Notes: generated by a model not told the origin, from the letters alone. A DNA stretch of 64,000 bases from Parabacteroides goldsteinii (GCF_015550595.1 NZ_JADNBB010000015.1:1-64000); one strand, 5' to 3'. Shown: positions 29,027-38,405, counted from the first letter of the stretch. Program-made: numbers and translations.

Positions 29027-30655
29027 TTATCTCCACATCGGATGCTGTTCGATAGCCGCATTGGTATTCAATTCATTTTGCGGAATAGGCAGATAAAAAT
29101 GTTTTGGCTGGAAGTTCTCAGCACCTTGTTTTTTGTTTTTGACGAAAATCTGCTTCATCTCTTCGTAAGAATACCAGCGTTTCAAGTCAAAGAAACGGTG
29201 ACCTTCAAAGAAGAATTCAAGTTCGTTTTGATGAACCATTTCTTCCCACAATTCATCGGCTCCGTTCCAAGTCTTTTTAGCAAGTCCGGCACGGTCGCGG
29301 ATACGTGTCAGGTCAGCAGCCGCTTCAGCCAGTTTATTGGTTTTGATACAGGCTTCGGCATGTAGCAGCAATACTTCGGCAAAACGCATCACACGCAGGT
29401 TGTTATTCTGGTTTGCCTGGTTGTACATACTGTTTGATTCTGCTTCATTTTTGTAGAAATTGGTGAATTTCTTGATCAAGAAACGTCCGGGTTTGTCACT
29501 GATGGTCGGGTAATCCGGTTCACCTCTTAAACGTTTGGTCGCACAAGCCTCCCAGATCTCATCGAATGACATATCTCCGAACCATGCACCATCTTCTACA
29601 GTCGTTTCATAATCAGAATGTTTCCAGAAGAAACTGGTGTACATACGTTTATCAAAGCGTGTATCGGAACCGGCCGGGCGTTCTTCAACGATGAAGTCAT
29701 CTACGATAGAAGCTGTCGGCATCCATTTGAACCAACCGCCTGTACCTTGCGGCCCTACGAAGTTAGGAATTACCCAACCCTGTGTATCGTTCGGCCCTTC
29801 AGAGCCCCAACTACCTGAACCGTATTTCCCTTCATATACGAGTTCAAATATTGATTCTTTGTTTAACTCTGTATATTCGGTGAAGTTGTCTTCGAAATTT
29901 TCAGTCAGGTCGTATGTGTAAGGGCTTTGCATGATTGTTTTCAATTCCGCTTCTCCCTCTTCGTATCTTTTCAGATAGTTGTATGTTTTGCCCAAGTAAG
30001 CGATAGCAGTTCCTTTGGTTACACGACCGGCTTCTTCAGAAGGACGGGTGATCGGCAAATATTCCTTGGCTGTTTTGAAGTCAGCTTCAACTTGTTTCCA
30101 TATATCAGCTTCCGGAGAACTCGGCTTCATGGTTTCCTCCAAACTTTCAGCAGCAGAAACCAGACGCAGAGGAACATCGCCAAAGTTGGTAACTAACAGG
30201 AAGTAAGCGTAACCTCTTAAGAAACTAGCTTCTCCAATCAGTTCGTTCATTTTAGTCTGGTCCATATCCGCTTTATGAATATTGTTTAGAAGGACATTGG
30301 CACGATTGATGGTGTTATAGATTCTGCCAAAATCACTTTCTGCCGTATTCGGGGTGTTGGTGAAAGTGGCGGGTTGCCAGTTGTGCGCTTCTTCTCCCAA
30401 GATGAACCAAGTATCATCTGCACGGTTTATGGTATGCCAACCGGTATAACCTCCGAAATAGCCATACATCTGGCTACGGATAGGAGAATAGATGGTTGCC
30501 ATAGCAGCTTGTGCATTGGCTTCAGAAGACCAATAGGTATCTTCTACATATTCATTCGGGTTTGTAAAACTTAAAAAATCAGACTCGTTGCATCCTGTCA
30601 TGGCAAGGACAGCAGCCGGAACGAGAACCAGCTTTTTTAATATATTCGTTTTCAT
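29027..30655 (-). CDS. SusD/RagB family nutrient-binding lipoprotein
   Basis: A 542-residue surface lipoprotein with lipobox MTGC (Cys22). SusD landmarks are NTINRANVLLNNIHKADMDQ, GEASFLRGYAYFLLVTNFGDV and VMRFAEVLLLHAEACIKTN, then QNELEFFFEGHRFFDLKRWY and the closing IPQNELNTNAAIEQHPMW. It binds oligosaccharide and caps the SusC barrel. It starts 20 bp after susC on the minus strand. The ligand may be a mannose- or glucose-containing glycan given the GH130 enzyme, but binding residues cannot be inferred. Confidence 0.94.
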   Translation of the reverse strand: MKTNILKKLVLVPAAVLAMTGCNESDFLSFTNPNEYVEDTYWSSEANAQAAMATIYSPIRSQMYGYFGGYTGWHTINRADDTWFILGEEAHNWQPATFTNTPNTAESDFGRIYNTINRANVLLNNIHKADMDQTKMNELIGEASFLRGYAYFLLVTNFGDVPLRLVSAAESLEETMKPSSPEADIWKQVEADFKTAKEYLPITRPSEEAGRVTKGTAIAYLGKTYNYLKRYEEGEAELKTIMQSPYTYDLTENFEDNFTEYTELNKESIFELVYEGKYGSGSWGSEGPNDTQGWVIPNFVGPQGTGGWFKWMPTASIVDDFIVEERPAGSDTRFDKRMYTSFFWKHSDYETTVEDGAWFGDMSFDEIWEACATKRLRGEPDYPTISDKPGRFLIKKFTNFYKNEAESNSMYNQANQNNNLRVMRFAEVLLLHAEACIKTNKLAEAAADLTRIRDRAGLAKKTWNGADELWEEMVHQNELEFFFEGHRFFDLKRWYSYEEMKQIFVKNKKQGAENFQPKHFYLPIPQNELNTNAAIEQHPMWR

Positions 30656-30675
30656 ATTATGAGCATTTTGTTAAA

Positions 30676-33600
30676 TTAGAAATTAAGTTGAACGCCAAAT
30701 GTAATTGTTCTTGCCAACGGGAAACGACCGTGGTCACAACCTCTTGTCATGGTACCGTCACCACCACCGTTCTGATCGTCGTTCTGTCCTAAGTCAGGTG
30801 TATAGCCGGTGTATTTAGTGGCAGTAAATAGATTGTCCATTGCTGTATATATACGCAAATTGTTCATTCTTAACGGTGTCAACAGATTTTGTGGCAATGT
30901 GTAACCGAATTCCAATGTCTTCAAACGGAAGAAAGAACCGTTTTCTAACCAGCGGTCGCTACAACGACGGCGGTTTTCATTTTTGTCTTCTTGTGTGAAG
31001 CGGGGCATATCGGTATTTCTGTTCTGTTCGGTCCATGCATTTAATGTGCTTGTACCGAAGTTGGTGAATTCGTTCATGGATTCCATGCGGCAACGTGTGT
31101 AGTTGTATATTTTGTTACCAATCATGCCGTCAAAGAACAATCCTAAATCAAATCCTTTGTATTGAACGTTGCCACGGATGCCGAAGGTTACATCGGGAAA
31201 CGGACTTCCTGCATATTGACGGTCATCGTCGCTAATCTGGCCATCACCGTTGTAGTCGATGAAGCGAATATCTCCCGGCTGTGCGTCCGGTTGGATCAAT
31301 TTACCATCGGCAGTGGTATGTGCTTTTATTTCTTGTTCATTTTGGAAGATACCGTCTGTCTTTACAACATAGAATGCACCAATCGGATCACCGACTTTGG
31401 CCCAAGTTATAGTACCTTCACCTTGTGGATTGTAACCAGCAAACTCTTGTTTGTCGCTACCTACGGTAATTTCTTTGATCTTGTTGCTGACCGTAGAGAG
31501 GTTTACTCCGACGTTGTAATAAACTTCTCCTACCGTATTGCGGTGGTTAACAACCAATTCAAAACCTTTATTCTGGATAGTACCGGCATTCATTGTCGGA
31601 CTACCGCCCATACCGACAGATGGGGGCATAGAGATACTTAATAATACGTCTTTGGTTTCCTGGATAAAGTAATCCGCATTGAAAGATAGTTTCCCGTTGA
31701 AGAAGCTTGCATCCAAACCGATGTTGGTAGTCCGAGTCTCTTCCCAAGTCAAATCTTTAGGTGATACCCAGTTAACACCGGTACTACTACCCATCCACCA
31801 CTGACCGCCTTGTACGTAGTTGATACCGCTGGTGGCTGTACTTTGAGTGGTATAGTTTCCGATTTCCTGGTTACCCAATACACCGTAGCTGAGGCGTAGT
31901 TTCAATTCGTCAACAGTTTTTTTCGCATTTTCAAAGAACTGTTCGTTCATGATATTCCAACCGGCGGATACAGATGGGAATACACCATATCTGTGACCAT
32001 CGGCAAAGCGGGAAGAACCATCACGGCGGATAGAGGCAGAAATCATATAGCGCGAATCGTAGCTATACATGGCACGGGCAAACAGAGAAACTAATGAGTG
32101 TTCCTGTAAAGATCCGGAAGTGGTTTGTTCCGTAGTGGCACCAGCTCCGATTGCATCTGTTCCTGCCGGAATATCTTTACGGGCTGCACCAAACGAACGG
32201 TCTTTATTTTCTTGTGCGGAATAACCGAACAAGCCGGATACGGTGTGTTTTCCGAATGTGTTGTCGTAGTGCAACGTGTTTTCAACCAACCATTGGTCAC
32301 CGAAAGAAGCACCTTCACTCAGGCTTGACTGTATGGCTCCGGAACCGAAATTGTATTCAGGATTGTAGTTGTAGCTACGGCCGTTGTTTTTGTTGTAACC
32401 AAAGTTCAGTTTGTATTTTAATCCTTTTAGACCCAGGTCGATTTCTGCGTAAGCGTTCAATAACAACTCCATGTTGTGTTTTTGTCTGTCGAACAATTCG
32501 GAATAACCGACAGGGTTGTCCATGTTTTTCATCCAAGGTTCGATACCGGCATAACCACCTAACTGATTCGGGTCTTTCACCTTCATCAACGGGTTCTGAC
32601 GCAAGGGGTCTGTAATGACTAAGTCATTGATCTGTTTGTCGGCTGTTTTCACTAACAATGTATTTCCAACACGGAAATGATCGTTAAAGAAAGAGAATGT
32701 GTTTTTGGCTCGAACATTAAATGCACTGTATCCTGAATTCAATAAGATACCTTGTTGGTTGATATAACCGGCAGACACATTATAGGTAGCCGTTTTTGTA
32801 CCTCCGCTGATATTTAAATTGGCTTTTGTGACAGGAGCTGTACGATATACTTCATCCTGCCAGTTTGTTCCGGCTCCTTGGAAGTTTGCTGCGCTTTCAG
32901 GAAGGTAACCGCTTTGTTTCATCACTGAGATCCATTGTTGAGCGTCTAGCACATCCAGTTTCTTGGTGATGTTCTGGAAACCGGAATAAACATTTACGTC
33001 GATAGTCGTAGGAGTTTCTTTTTTACCGCCTTTAGTCGTAATCAGCACAACGCCATTAGCTGCACGTGAACCGTAGATAGCCGCAGCCGAAGCATCTTTC
33101 AATACTTCAAGTGATGCTATATCTGCCGGGTCTACCATGTTGATATCTCCATAAACGCCATCGATTACATACAACGGTGTATTTGAACCTAAAGAACTTA
33201 ATCCACGAATGTTGATACTCATGCCTGAACCGGGTTGGCCTCCAACGTTGGAAACACTTACACCGGCAATACGACCTTGCAATGCCCCGGCTGCACTTTT
33301 GGCGATATTGGCTTGTAGGTCTTTAGAAGAAACAGAGGCAACGGCACCGGTCAAATCTCTTTTCTTCACCGTACCATAACCGATTACGACAACCTCATCC
33401 AATTGTTCACCGTCAGCCATTGTGATATTGATTACATTTTTATCTCCAACAGTGATAAAAGATTGTTGCATACCTACGTAAGAAAATTCCAGGACCTGTC
33501 CTGGGTTGACATTGATGGTGTAATTCCCATCAATGTCAGTTGTTGTACCTATTGTGGTTCCTTTTACAACAACTGTTGCTCCGATGACTGGATTGTTCTC

Positions 33601-33699
33601 CGAGTCTTTTACCGTACCTTTCACGGTCATAGCCTGCTGCGCCCAACTGGAAACAGCAAAGGCTCCTAGTAATAGAGAAAAAGCTAGTTTTCTGTTCAT
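30676..33699 (-). CDS. SusC/RagA family TonB-linked outer membrane transporter
   Basis: A full-length 1007-residue receptor. The signal peptide ends in SSWAQ (residue 21). A carboxypeptidase-regulatory-like domain follows (VKGTVKDSENNPVIGATV, about 26-105), then a TonB box-like DEVVVIGYGT, the plug domain (GALQGRIAGVSV, PLYVIDGVYGDI, ASAAAIYGSRAANGVVLIT, about 115-225) and a 22-strand barrel ending in ITFGVQLNF with terminal Phe. There is no extra STN or anti-sigma-interaction domain at the N-terminus. It imports the glycan bound by the SusD encoded 20 bp downstream. It follows the GH30 gene with a 238-bp gap that carries a strong hairpin. Confidence 0.96.
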   Translation of the reverse strand: MNRKLAFSLLLGAFAVSSWAQQAMTVKGTVKDSENNPVIGATVVVKGTTIGTTTDIDGNYTINVNPGQVLEFSYVGMQQSFITVGDKNVINITMADGEQLDEVVVIGYGTVKKRDLTGAVASVSSKDLQANIAKSAAGALQGRIAGVSVSNVGGQPGSGMSINIRGLSSLGSNTPLYVIDGVYGDINMVDPADIASLEVLKDASAAAIYGSRAANGVVLITTKGGKKETPTTIDVNVYSGFQNITKKLDVLDAQQWISVMKQSGYLPESAANFQGAGTNWQDEVYRTAPVTKANLNISGGTKTATYNVSAGYINQQGILLNSGYSAFNVRAKNTFSFFNDHFRVGNTLLVKTADKQINDLVITDPLRQNPLMKVKDPNQLGGYAGIEPWMKNMDNPVGYSELFDRQKHNMELLLNAYAEIDLGLKGLKYKLNFGYNKNNGRSYNYNPEYNFGSGAIQSSLSEGASFGDQWLVENTLHYDNTFGKHTVSGLFGYSAQENKDRSFGAARKDIPAGTDAIGAGATTEQTTSGSLQEHSLVSLFARAMYSYDSRYMISASIRRDGSSRFADGHRYGVFPSVSAGWNIMNEQFFENAKKTVDELKLRLSYGVLGNQEIGNYTTQSTATSGINYVQGGQWWMGSSTGVNWVSPKDLTWEETRTTNIGLDASFFNGKLSFNADYFIQETKDVLLSISMPPSVGMGGSPTMNAGTIQNKGFELVVNHRNTVGEVYYNVGVNLSTVSNKIKEITVGSDKQEFAGYNPQGEGTITWAKVGDPIGAFYVVKTDGIFQNEQEIKAHTTADGKLIQPDAQPGDIRFIDYNGDGQISDDDRQYAGSPFPDVTFGIRGNVQYKGFDLGLFFDGMIGNKIYNYTRCRMESMNEFTNFGTSTLNAWTEQNRNTDMPRFTQEDKNENRRRCSDRWLENGSFFRLKTLEFGYTLPQNLLTPLRMNNLRIYTAMDNLFTATKYTGYTPDLGQNDDQNGGGDGTMTRGCDHGRFPLARTITFGVQLNF

Positions 33700-33745
33700 A
33701 ATTAAATATTTAAATGATAAAATAATTCTATTAGGTTAATAAAGG

Positions 33746-33779
33746 GTTTACTATCCTTAAATTTTGAAGGATAGTAAAC
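33746..33779 (-). other. Strong hairpin upstream of susC
   Basis: GTTTACTATCCTT (33746-33758) pairs with AAGGATAGTAAAC (33767-33779), a perfect 13-bp stem with an 8-nt loop, 47 bp before the susC start on the minus strand. It may be an attenuator, a terminator for the GH30 transcript, or a 5' UTR structure. Confidence 0.65.
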
Positions 33780-33802
33780 AGATTGTTATATGATTTAGGT
33801 TG

Positions 33803-33919
33803 TTATTTTTTGATGATCTTGGCAGTCTCTACACCATTTTATAACTAACCGCTTTTGCTCTTGTTCCTACTAATAAAGCAACAACCAGTAAAATTGTTTG
33901 TGTAAAAAAAACTTTTCAT
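33803..33919 (-). pseudogene. Possible relic of a tiny exported peptide with a T8 tract
   Basis: From an ATG at 33919 the minus strand begins MKSFF and then hits a run of eight T (plus-strand A8 near 33904-33911). Removing one T gives a typical signal peptide, FFTQTILLVVALLVGTRAKA, followed by VSYKMV and a stop at 33829-33831. A third frame then reads NGVETAKIIKK to a TAA at 33803. The pieces look like a broken small secreted protein. Chance cannot be excluded. Confidence 0.3.
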
Positions 33920-33937
33920 GATCTTATAAATTTAAAG

Positions 33938-35452
33938 TTATTCAACATTTCCTGTAAAGGTTACAACGCTCTTTGCCGGAAGAGTTATCATGTACGTATT
34001 ACCTACCGGTTGGATAGTCTCCAAGGTTTCCCATTTGTGGGTGGCATCGGTCAGGTAACCGGCAAGCGGGCTAGCTGTTTGGTTGTTGTCTAATGCCAGG
34101 TCGATAGTTGTTTCTGTGTCGTTGGTATTGATGGCTACAATTGTAAAGTTATTGCCTTTTTTATAACCGGATACCATATAGCCTTGGTCGGAGTTGTATT
34201 CGGCTGAGATGCGGGTACTGCCTACAGGAATATAGCGTGTAAAGTTTCCGAATGTCTCATAACGTTTTCCGGTTTCGTAATCGGTACGATTTTCTTTGTT
34301 AATATAAATCAACCCTTCATTAGTACCACTGTCAGGCAAGGCTCCTGCCCACCAGATAATTGAACTTACATTGGCTTCACAAAGGTAACGGTGGAATTTG
34401 ACTGCCCAGTTTAGGCCGTCATCTATGGAAGTTGTGTATGAGTTGTTCGGGTCGCTGATTTCTGTCAACCATACCGGAATGTTTTTTGATTCTGCCTTCG
34501 TAAACGGTTCGATACCCGGATCTTTTTTTGTTACCGGGTCCACATAACCGTGTCCGGCTGCGATGATCGGGTAATTGGTAATGCGGGTATTGACATTTAA
34601 AATATCGCGTACATAGTTTTTACTACCCATGATAAAACCTAAAATACCTGTCCATTGTGCATTTTCACCGAAAATAATCTTAACATCCGGGTGATTGGCG
34701 GCAAATGTCGGCCCCATGTTGTTAACAATGAATCGTCCCAAGGTAGTTGTTCCCGGTAACCAGAGGCAAGAACTCCAGGAAGCTGCATATTCCGGTTCAT
34801 TGGCTGGTGATATGGCATAAGGCTTTAGACCTACTGAACTGTAAGCATCACAGAAAGCTGACAGATAATCGGCAAATTTTTGATAGTAAGCAGATTTTAA
34901 ATTCCCTTTCGAATCACTGTCGTTACTTTTCATATAGGCAGGCGGACTCCAGACAGAATAAACGAATTTATCTACGTCATATAACGCTTTGACACGTTGG
35001 TTGATCCATAACTGGCCTTTGCGTTGAGCTATTTCTTCTGCAGCTTCATTCCCATCGGCACTGTAGTCGATATCAAAAAACGGATCGTCGAGCGGCATAT
35101 CGATTTCTTCATCCAAATGGAAAGAAGTATCTCCTTCGTTTTTCCAATAATGGGAATAGATTTCACCTCTTAATATATTCAAGTGTAATCCATCTTTTCC
35201 GAACATCAGGTCTAAGACTGTATCACGTTTGCGGTGTGCATACAGATAATCTGCCCATCCGGCTTGTGCCACACCGAAACCATCAATGTTTTGTTCTTCT
35301 GTATTCCAATGGAGTATTACGTCAGTATTTGCAACGGCTTTTGTTGCAAGAGAACCACCAGCTTTCTGGTCTACCATTTCACTGTCTGTACAAGCTCCTA
35401 AAAGGAACAAACAAGCGAACAATCCTAAGGTTAATTTTCGAGGTGTTTTCAT
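33938..35452 (-). CDS. GH30 family glycoside hydrolase lipoprotein
   Basis: A 504-residue lipoprotein from the ATG at 35452 (MKTPRKLTL), lipobox LGAC with Cys21. A start 12 bp upstream (MPIN) lies almost at the predicted transcript start and is less likely. The GH30 barrel shows FGVAQAGWADYL, the SPPAYMKSN motif, acid/base Glu219 in SPANEPEYAASW and nucleophile Glu331 in VWLTEISD. A C-terminal beta-sandwich (SEY-like FTRYIPVGSTRISAEYN to KSVVTFTGNVE) is usual. Family activities include glucuronoxylanase, beta-1,6-glucanase, beta-glucosidase and fucosidase-type enzymes, so the specificity is open. It lies directly upstream of susC and is probably the surface or periplasmic endo-enzyme of the locus. 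Confidence 0.9.
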   Translation of the reverse strand: MKTPRKLTLGLFACLFLLGACTDSEMVDQKAGGSLATKAVANTDVILHWNTEEQNIDGFGVAQAGWADYLYAHRKRDTVLDLMFGKDGLHLNILRGEIYSHYWKNEGDTSFHLDEEIDMPLDDPFFDIDYSADGNEAAEEIAQRKGQLWINQRVKALYDVDKFVYSVWSPPAYMKSNDSDSKGNLKSAYYQKFADYLSAFCDAYSSVGLKPYAISPANEPEYAASWSSCLWLPGTTTLGRFIVNNMGPTFAANHPDVKIIFGENAQWTGILGFIMGSKNYVRDILNVNTRITNYPIIAAGHGYVDPVTKKDPGIEPFTKAESKNIPVWLTEISDPNNSYTTSIDDGLNWAVKFHRYLCEANVSSIIWWAGALPDSGTNEGLIYINKENRTDYETGKRYETFGNFTRYIPVGSTRISAEYNSDQGYMVSGYKKGNNFTIVAINTNDTETTIDLALDNNQTASPLAGYLTDATHKWETLETIQPVGNTYMITLPAKSVVTFTGNVE

Positions 35453-35482
35453 ATTAATTGGCATTAATGTTTGACTTCATTG

Positions 35483-35490
35483 CAAATGTA
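35483..35490 (-). promoter_or_regulatory. -7 promoter element for the GH30 gene
   Basis: The minus strand reads TACATTTG (TAnnTTTG), 30 bp before the ATG at 35452. The rest of 35491-35782 holds no gene. Confidence 0.55.
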
Positions 35491-35718
35491 GAGAATGAAG
35501 TAAATGGAGAAGTGTCGGATTCAGTCAATCTTATTGCTCGTTTCTGTCAATTTTATAAAATTGTAACTATGATAAGCGTTTGTATATTACAATAATTAAC
35601 TATATAGCTTTTCCTTGTAGCATGTGGTTAACTTATTTTAGTGAAAATCTTTGCTTTATATAGTCTTGGATGTTAATCTCTTGTGTTTTGTTTAATTGTC
35701 TGGTTTTTAGTTTGTTAG

Positions 35719-35746
35719 TTGACCTTCCAGTGTGCTGGAAGGTCAA
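35719..35746 (-). terminator. Stem-loop downstream of the AraC-type gene
   Basis: TTGACCTTCCAG (35719-35730) and CTGGAAGGTCAA (35735-35746) form a 12-bp perfect stem with a 4-nt loop. It lies 36 bp past the AraC stop on the minus strand. There is no clear T-run, so termination strength is uncertain. GGTCAAAAT is repeated at 35741 and 35764. Confidence 0.6.
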
Positions 35747-35782
35747 AATCGATTGCTCTATTCGGTCAAAATGTAATAGTGT

Positions 35783-36658
35783 TTAAACGATAACCCGCAG
35801 GCGTTGATAATTTTCGCGATATTCCTGCGGTGTGACGTTCTTGTATTTCTTGAATACTTTATAGAAATAGGATTGACTGACGAAACCGCAACGGGAAGCG
35901 ATATCCATGATGCTTTCTTTCTCGTTATTATTCAGTTCGCGAACGACGGAGTTGATCCGGTATTCCTGCAGAAAGTCAGTAAAACTATGTCCTGTGTTCT
36001 TTTTGAGGAAACGGGAAAGCGTAGACAAGCTCATTCCCATATATTGAGCCAGTTCATCGATGGTTATCTGATTGCAGAGGTTTTTAGTGATATAGTCGAG
36101 TATCTTTTTCATTTGATAGTCGCTTTCCGTATATTGGGAAGAGACATTCTTTGATAAGACACGGACATCTTCGGATAAGGACAGTTCATGCAACAGGATA
36201 AAGAATTTCATGACGGAATAGAACCCTTTCTCGGTCGAAATCATTCGCATAATAGGAAGTACGCGGTTGATATCTGCCAGGCCGAATACCAGTCCATGCT
36301 CTGCTTTTACCATCATTTTCATGACCGAGTCGAACTGGTTTTTCTGAAAAGCCGGGTTGGAGAATAAGGAAGGAGGAAACTGGATGGTGATTTCATGAAT
36401 GTCGTTCGAACGGCAACTCCCATTCAGCCAGGCGTGTTTTAACTCGGTGTTGGTAATCAATACAAGGTCTTTCTCTCCGATGACTTCATCCGAGTCGCCA
36501 ACGATCCGTTGCGCACCGGCTGCATGTTCCACAAAGTTCAACTCCCAAACGTTATGGACATGGATTGGAAAAGTGAAAGAAGATTTTGTGCGTTCAAACA
36601 AAATAAAACTGTCTTTATTAGATAAAGGTGACTTTTCTCTGAAAACTTCTGTTATCAT
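35783..36658 (-). CDS. AraC/XylS family transcriptional regulator with N-terminal cupin-like domain
   Basis: A 291-residue regulator from the ATG at 36658 (MITEVFREKS). The longer frame from 36766 crosses a -7 box and operator-like repeats, so it is rejected. Residues about 20-95 resemble the AraC arm domain (FPIHVHNVWELNFVEHAAGAQ), which binds sugars in relatives. The C-terminal double helix-turn-helix runs from about 185 (ITIDELAQYMGMSLSTLSRFLKK, then IMDIASRCGFVSQSYFYKVFKK and TPQEYRENY). It is transcribed in the same direction as, and just upstream of, the GH30-SusCD cluster. It is therefore a good candidate for its activator, in place of the hybrid two-component or sigma/anti-sigma regulators usual for such loci. 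Confidence 0.92.
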   Translation of the reverse strand: MITEVFREKSPLSNKDSFILFERTKSSFTFPIHVHNVWELNFVEHAAGAQRIVGDSDEVIGEKDLVLITNTELKHAWLNGSCRSNDIHEITIQFPPSLFSNPAFQKNQFDSVMKMMVKAEHGLVFGLADINRVLPIMRMISTEKGFYSVMKFFILLHELSLSEDVRVLSKNVSSQYTESDYQMKKILDYITKNLCNQITIDELAQYMGMSLSTLSRFLKKNTGHSFTDFLQEYRINSVVRELNNNEKESIMDIASRCGFVSQSYFYKVFKKYKNVTPQEYRENYQRLRVIV

Positions 36659-36689
36659 AGATATTGTATTAAAACTAGTGTGTTGCAGG

Positions 36690-36697
36690 CAAAGATA
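36690..36697 (-). promoter_or_regulatory. -7 promoter element for the AraC-type gene
   Basis: The minus strand reads TATCTTTG (TAnnTTTG), 31 bp before the ATG at 36658. Confidence 0.55.
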
Positions 36698-36750
36698 GTA
36701 GATTGAATTAAATCTGTGGGATGAATTCGGAATAAATTTATTTTTCCGGT

Positions 36751-36810
36751 TCATAATTGTCAACAAGCTTGCTCATAATTGTTGGCAAGCCTGTCGGCAA
36801 TTATCGACAG
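36751..36810. repeat. Operator-like repeats upstream of the AraC-type gene
   Basis: Two 21-bp direct repeats, both beginning TCATAATTGT and ending CAAGC-TTG or CAAGC-CTG, lie at 36751-36771 and 36773-36793. The 22-bp period is two helical turns, the arrangement AraC proteins often bind. A dyad CTGTCG-n8-CGACAG (36791-36810) containing another CAATTAT core follows. They lie upstream of the -7 box at 36690. Confidence 0.65.
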
Positions 36811-36829
36811 CAAACTTCTGAAAATATGT

Positions 36830-38038
36830 TCAGGATAATGCTGCAATACCTGTTCCGATAAGATTGGCATTGTTCATCTGATTGATGTGAACTTTTACAT
36901 CACCCAGTCCGAATTCATTCAGAAGTTCCTGTAATTTTTCCATTACCAGGATATTATAATCTTTGTCTTTCCGGTTCTTACTCCAGAAGAGGCTGCCTTC
37001 GGCGACCAGACAGATCTTTTTGGTCTCTTTATTATAAGATGTAAGCAATTTGATCAATCCGGCGAGGGATGCGGCTACCAGTTGTGCCGACCGGTTATAG
37101 ATCCAATGGGCCACCTCTACGTATTTTTCTTTGTGGATATCCGGATAGTTCATAATCGTTGTCAGTTTCTGTGCATCGAATTTCTCTTCGAATTCTTCCA
37201 ACGGGAAGGCTGCTTTAAGTATTTCTCCCAGATACATGCCCGAGACTGCTTTTTCAAAACGCTGACTTCCCCGGCTGTCGGAACAGGCATCGACCATATC
37301 GTCTACAGTCGTCAGGAAAGGCGGATTAAAATTGCCCGATTCCAGATTAACAGGGATAAGCCCTTTGACCGGACAGGAAGGAGGTAATTTGGTTATTTTT
37401 TCTGCCGGGATAAAAGTAGCCATATTAGTTCCCGTTCCGACAATCAGTCCGATATAAGCATCGTAACTACTGTCGGTAAGACCGGCAAACAGACTGGCTA
37501 CTGTGTCATTAAGCACCTTTATGCCGGTGAACTTGACGTTGTTCATTTCATTCAAGTAGTTGAGTAAAGGCTTCCCTACAGGTTGTCCGATCATATCCTT
37601 TATATTAACCCCTTTGGTCCAATGTAGTAACCGGGCATCACCGTCGGGAAGCGATTCGGCAGCATAGGAGAAGCAATAACCGATCGGCATTTCTTCATCC
37701 CGTTTGATTTCTCCGATCGGGTCGGCCAGTTCTTTAAATAATTCATCACGGGTGAAACCGGGAGTTTTCATAACGGATAAATCTTTTTTCCACCCGTTTT
37801 CCGGATGAATGGTTGTTTTATCGTTTGCAAAATTGACGGTTGCCACCCTATAATTGGTTCCCCCCAGGTCGAGGACCAATGCTTTTCCGTTTATGCCTTT
37901 ACTCCTGGGAGTAATAAATGTTGGGAGACATTGTATTTCTGCATTGTCTTCTGCCAGACCTTCTTCCACTTTCTTTTGCAATGAAAGGGCTATTTCTTTC
38001 AATTGCTCTTGTTCTAGTTTAAAAATGTTCTTCTCCAT
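36830..38038 (-). CDS. Hexokinase-family glucokinase
   Basis: A 402-residue hexose kinase that phosphorylates glucose, and perhaps mannose, with ATP. The eukaryote-type hexokinase fold is recognisable from ALVLDLGGTNYRVATVNF (phosphate loop), FTGIKVLNDTVASLFAGL with the catalytic Asp, YIGLIVGTGTNMATF and the C-terminal CLVAEGSLFW. The frame can be extended to 38092, but MEKNIFKLEQ at 38038 is the natural start. It is upstream of the AraC gene on the same strand and separated by operator-like repeats. It would process glucose released by the GH130 phosphorylase. Confidence 0.9.
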   Translation of the reverse strand: MEKNIFKLEQEQLKEIALSLQKKVEEGLAEDNAEIQCLPTFITPRSKGINGKALVLDLGGTNYRVATVNFANDKTTIHPENGWKKDLSVMKTPGFTRDELFKELADPIGEIKRDEEMPIGYCFSYAAESLPDGDARLLHWTKGVNIKDMIGQPVGKPLLNYLNEMNNVKFTGIKVLNDTVASLFAGLTDSSYDAYIGLIVGTGTNMATFIPAEKITKLPPSCPVKGLIPVNLESGNFNPPFLTTVDDMVDACSDSRGSQRFEKAVSGMYLGEILKAAFPLEEFEEKFDAQKLTTIMNYPDIHKEKYVEVAHWIYNRSAQLVAASLAGLIKLLTSYNKETKKICLVAEGSLFWSKNRKDKDYNILVMEKLQELLNEFGLGDVKVHINQMNNANLIGTGIAALS

Positions 38039-38092
38039 GATATACTGATTTAATTCGGATACTAATATCCTTTCTTTATTTATAAATAACAA

Positions 38093-38405
38093 ACGGAGGG
38101 CATTATTTAGTTCTAAAAAATGTAGATGATGTACAAAAAACTCTTTGTGTCAATTCGTAAGTTGTGTAACGGATTTTATGTGTTTTTTAAGAAAACCGGT
38201 ACACTAAAAGACTTTGTTTTGAAGTAATAAGTTGGATTTGTTGTAAATTGTAAGTTGTGCTTGTGGGAGGCAATGTCTTGCGATGGTTTAAAATGGTTAA
38301 ATATGTTATTTTGGCTATCAAAATGTCAGAAAATATTTGGTTGATACCGGAAAACTGTGTTCATTTGCACGCAATTTGAAAGTAAATCTTATAGGTAATA
38401 TATTT
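38093..38405. promoter_or_regulatory. Divergent intergenic region between hexokinase and DUF3836 genes
   Basis: No gene is supported here. A plausible plus-strand promoter for the DUF3836 gene has TTTG at 38336-38339 and TTCATTTG at 38360-38367, 20 bp apart, which is close to TTTG-n19/20-TAnnTTTG. No convincing minus-strand -7 box was found for the hexokinase gene. Confidence 0.45.
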
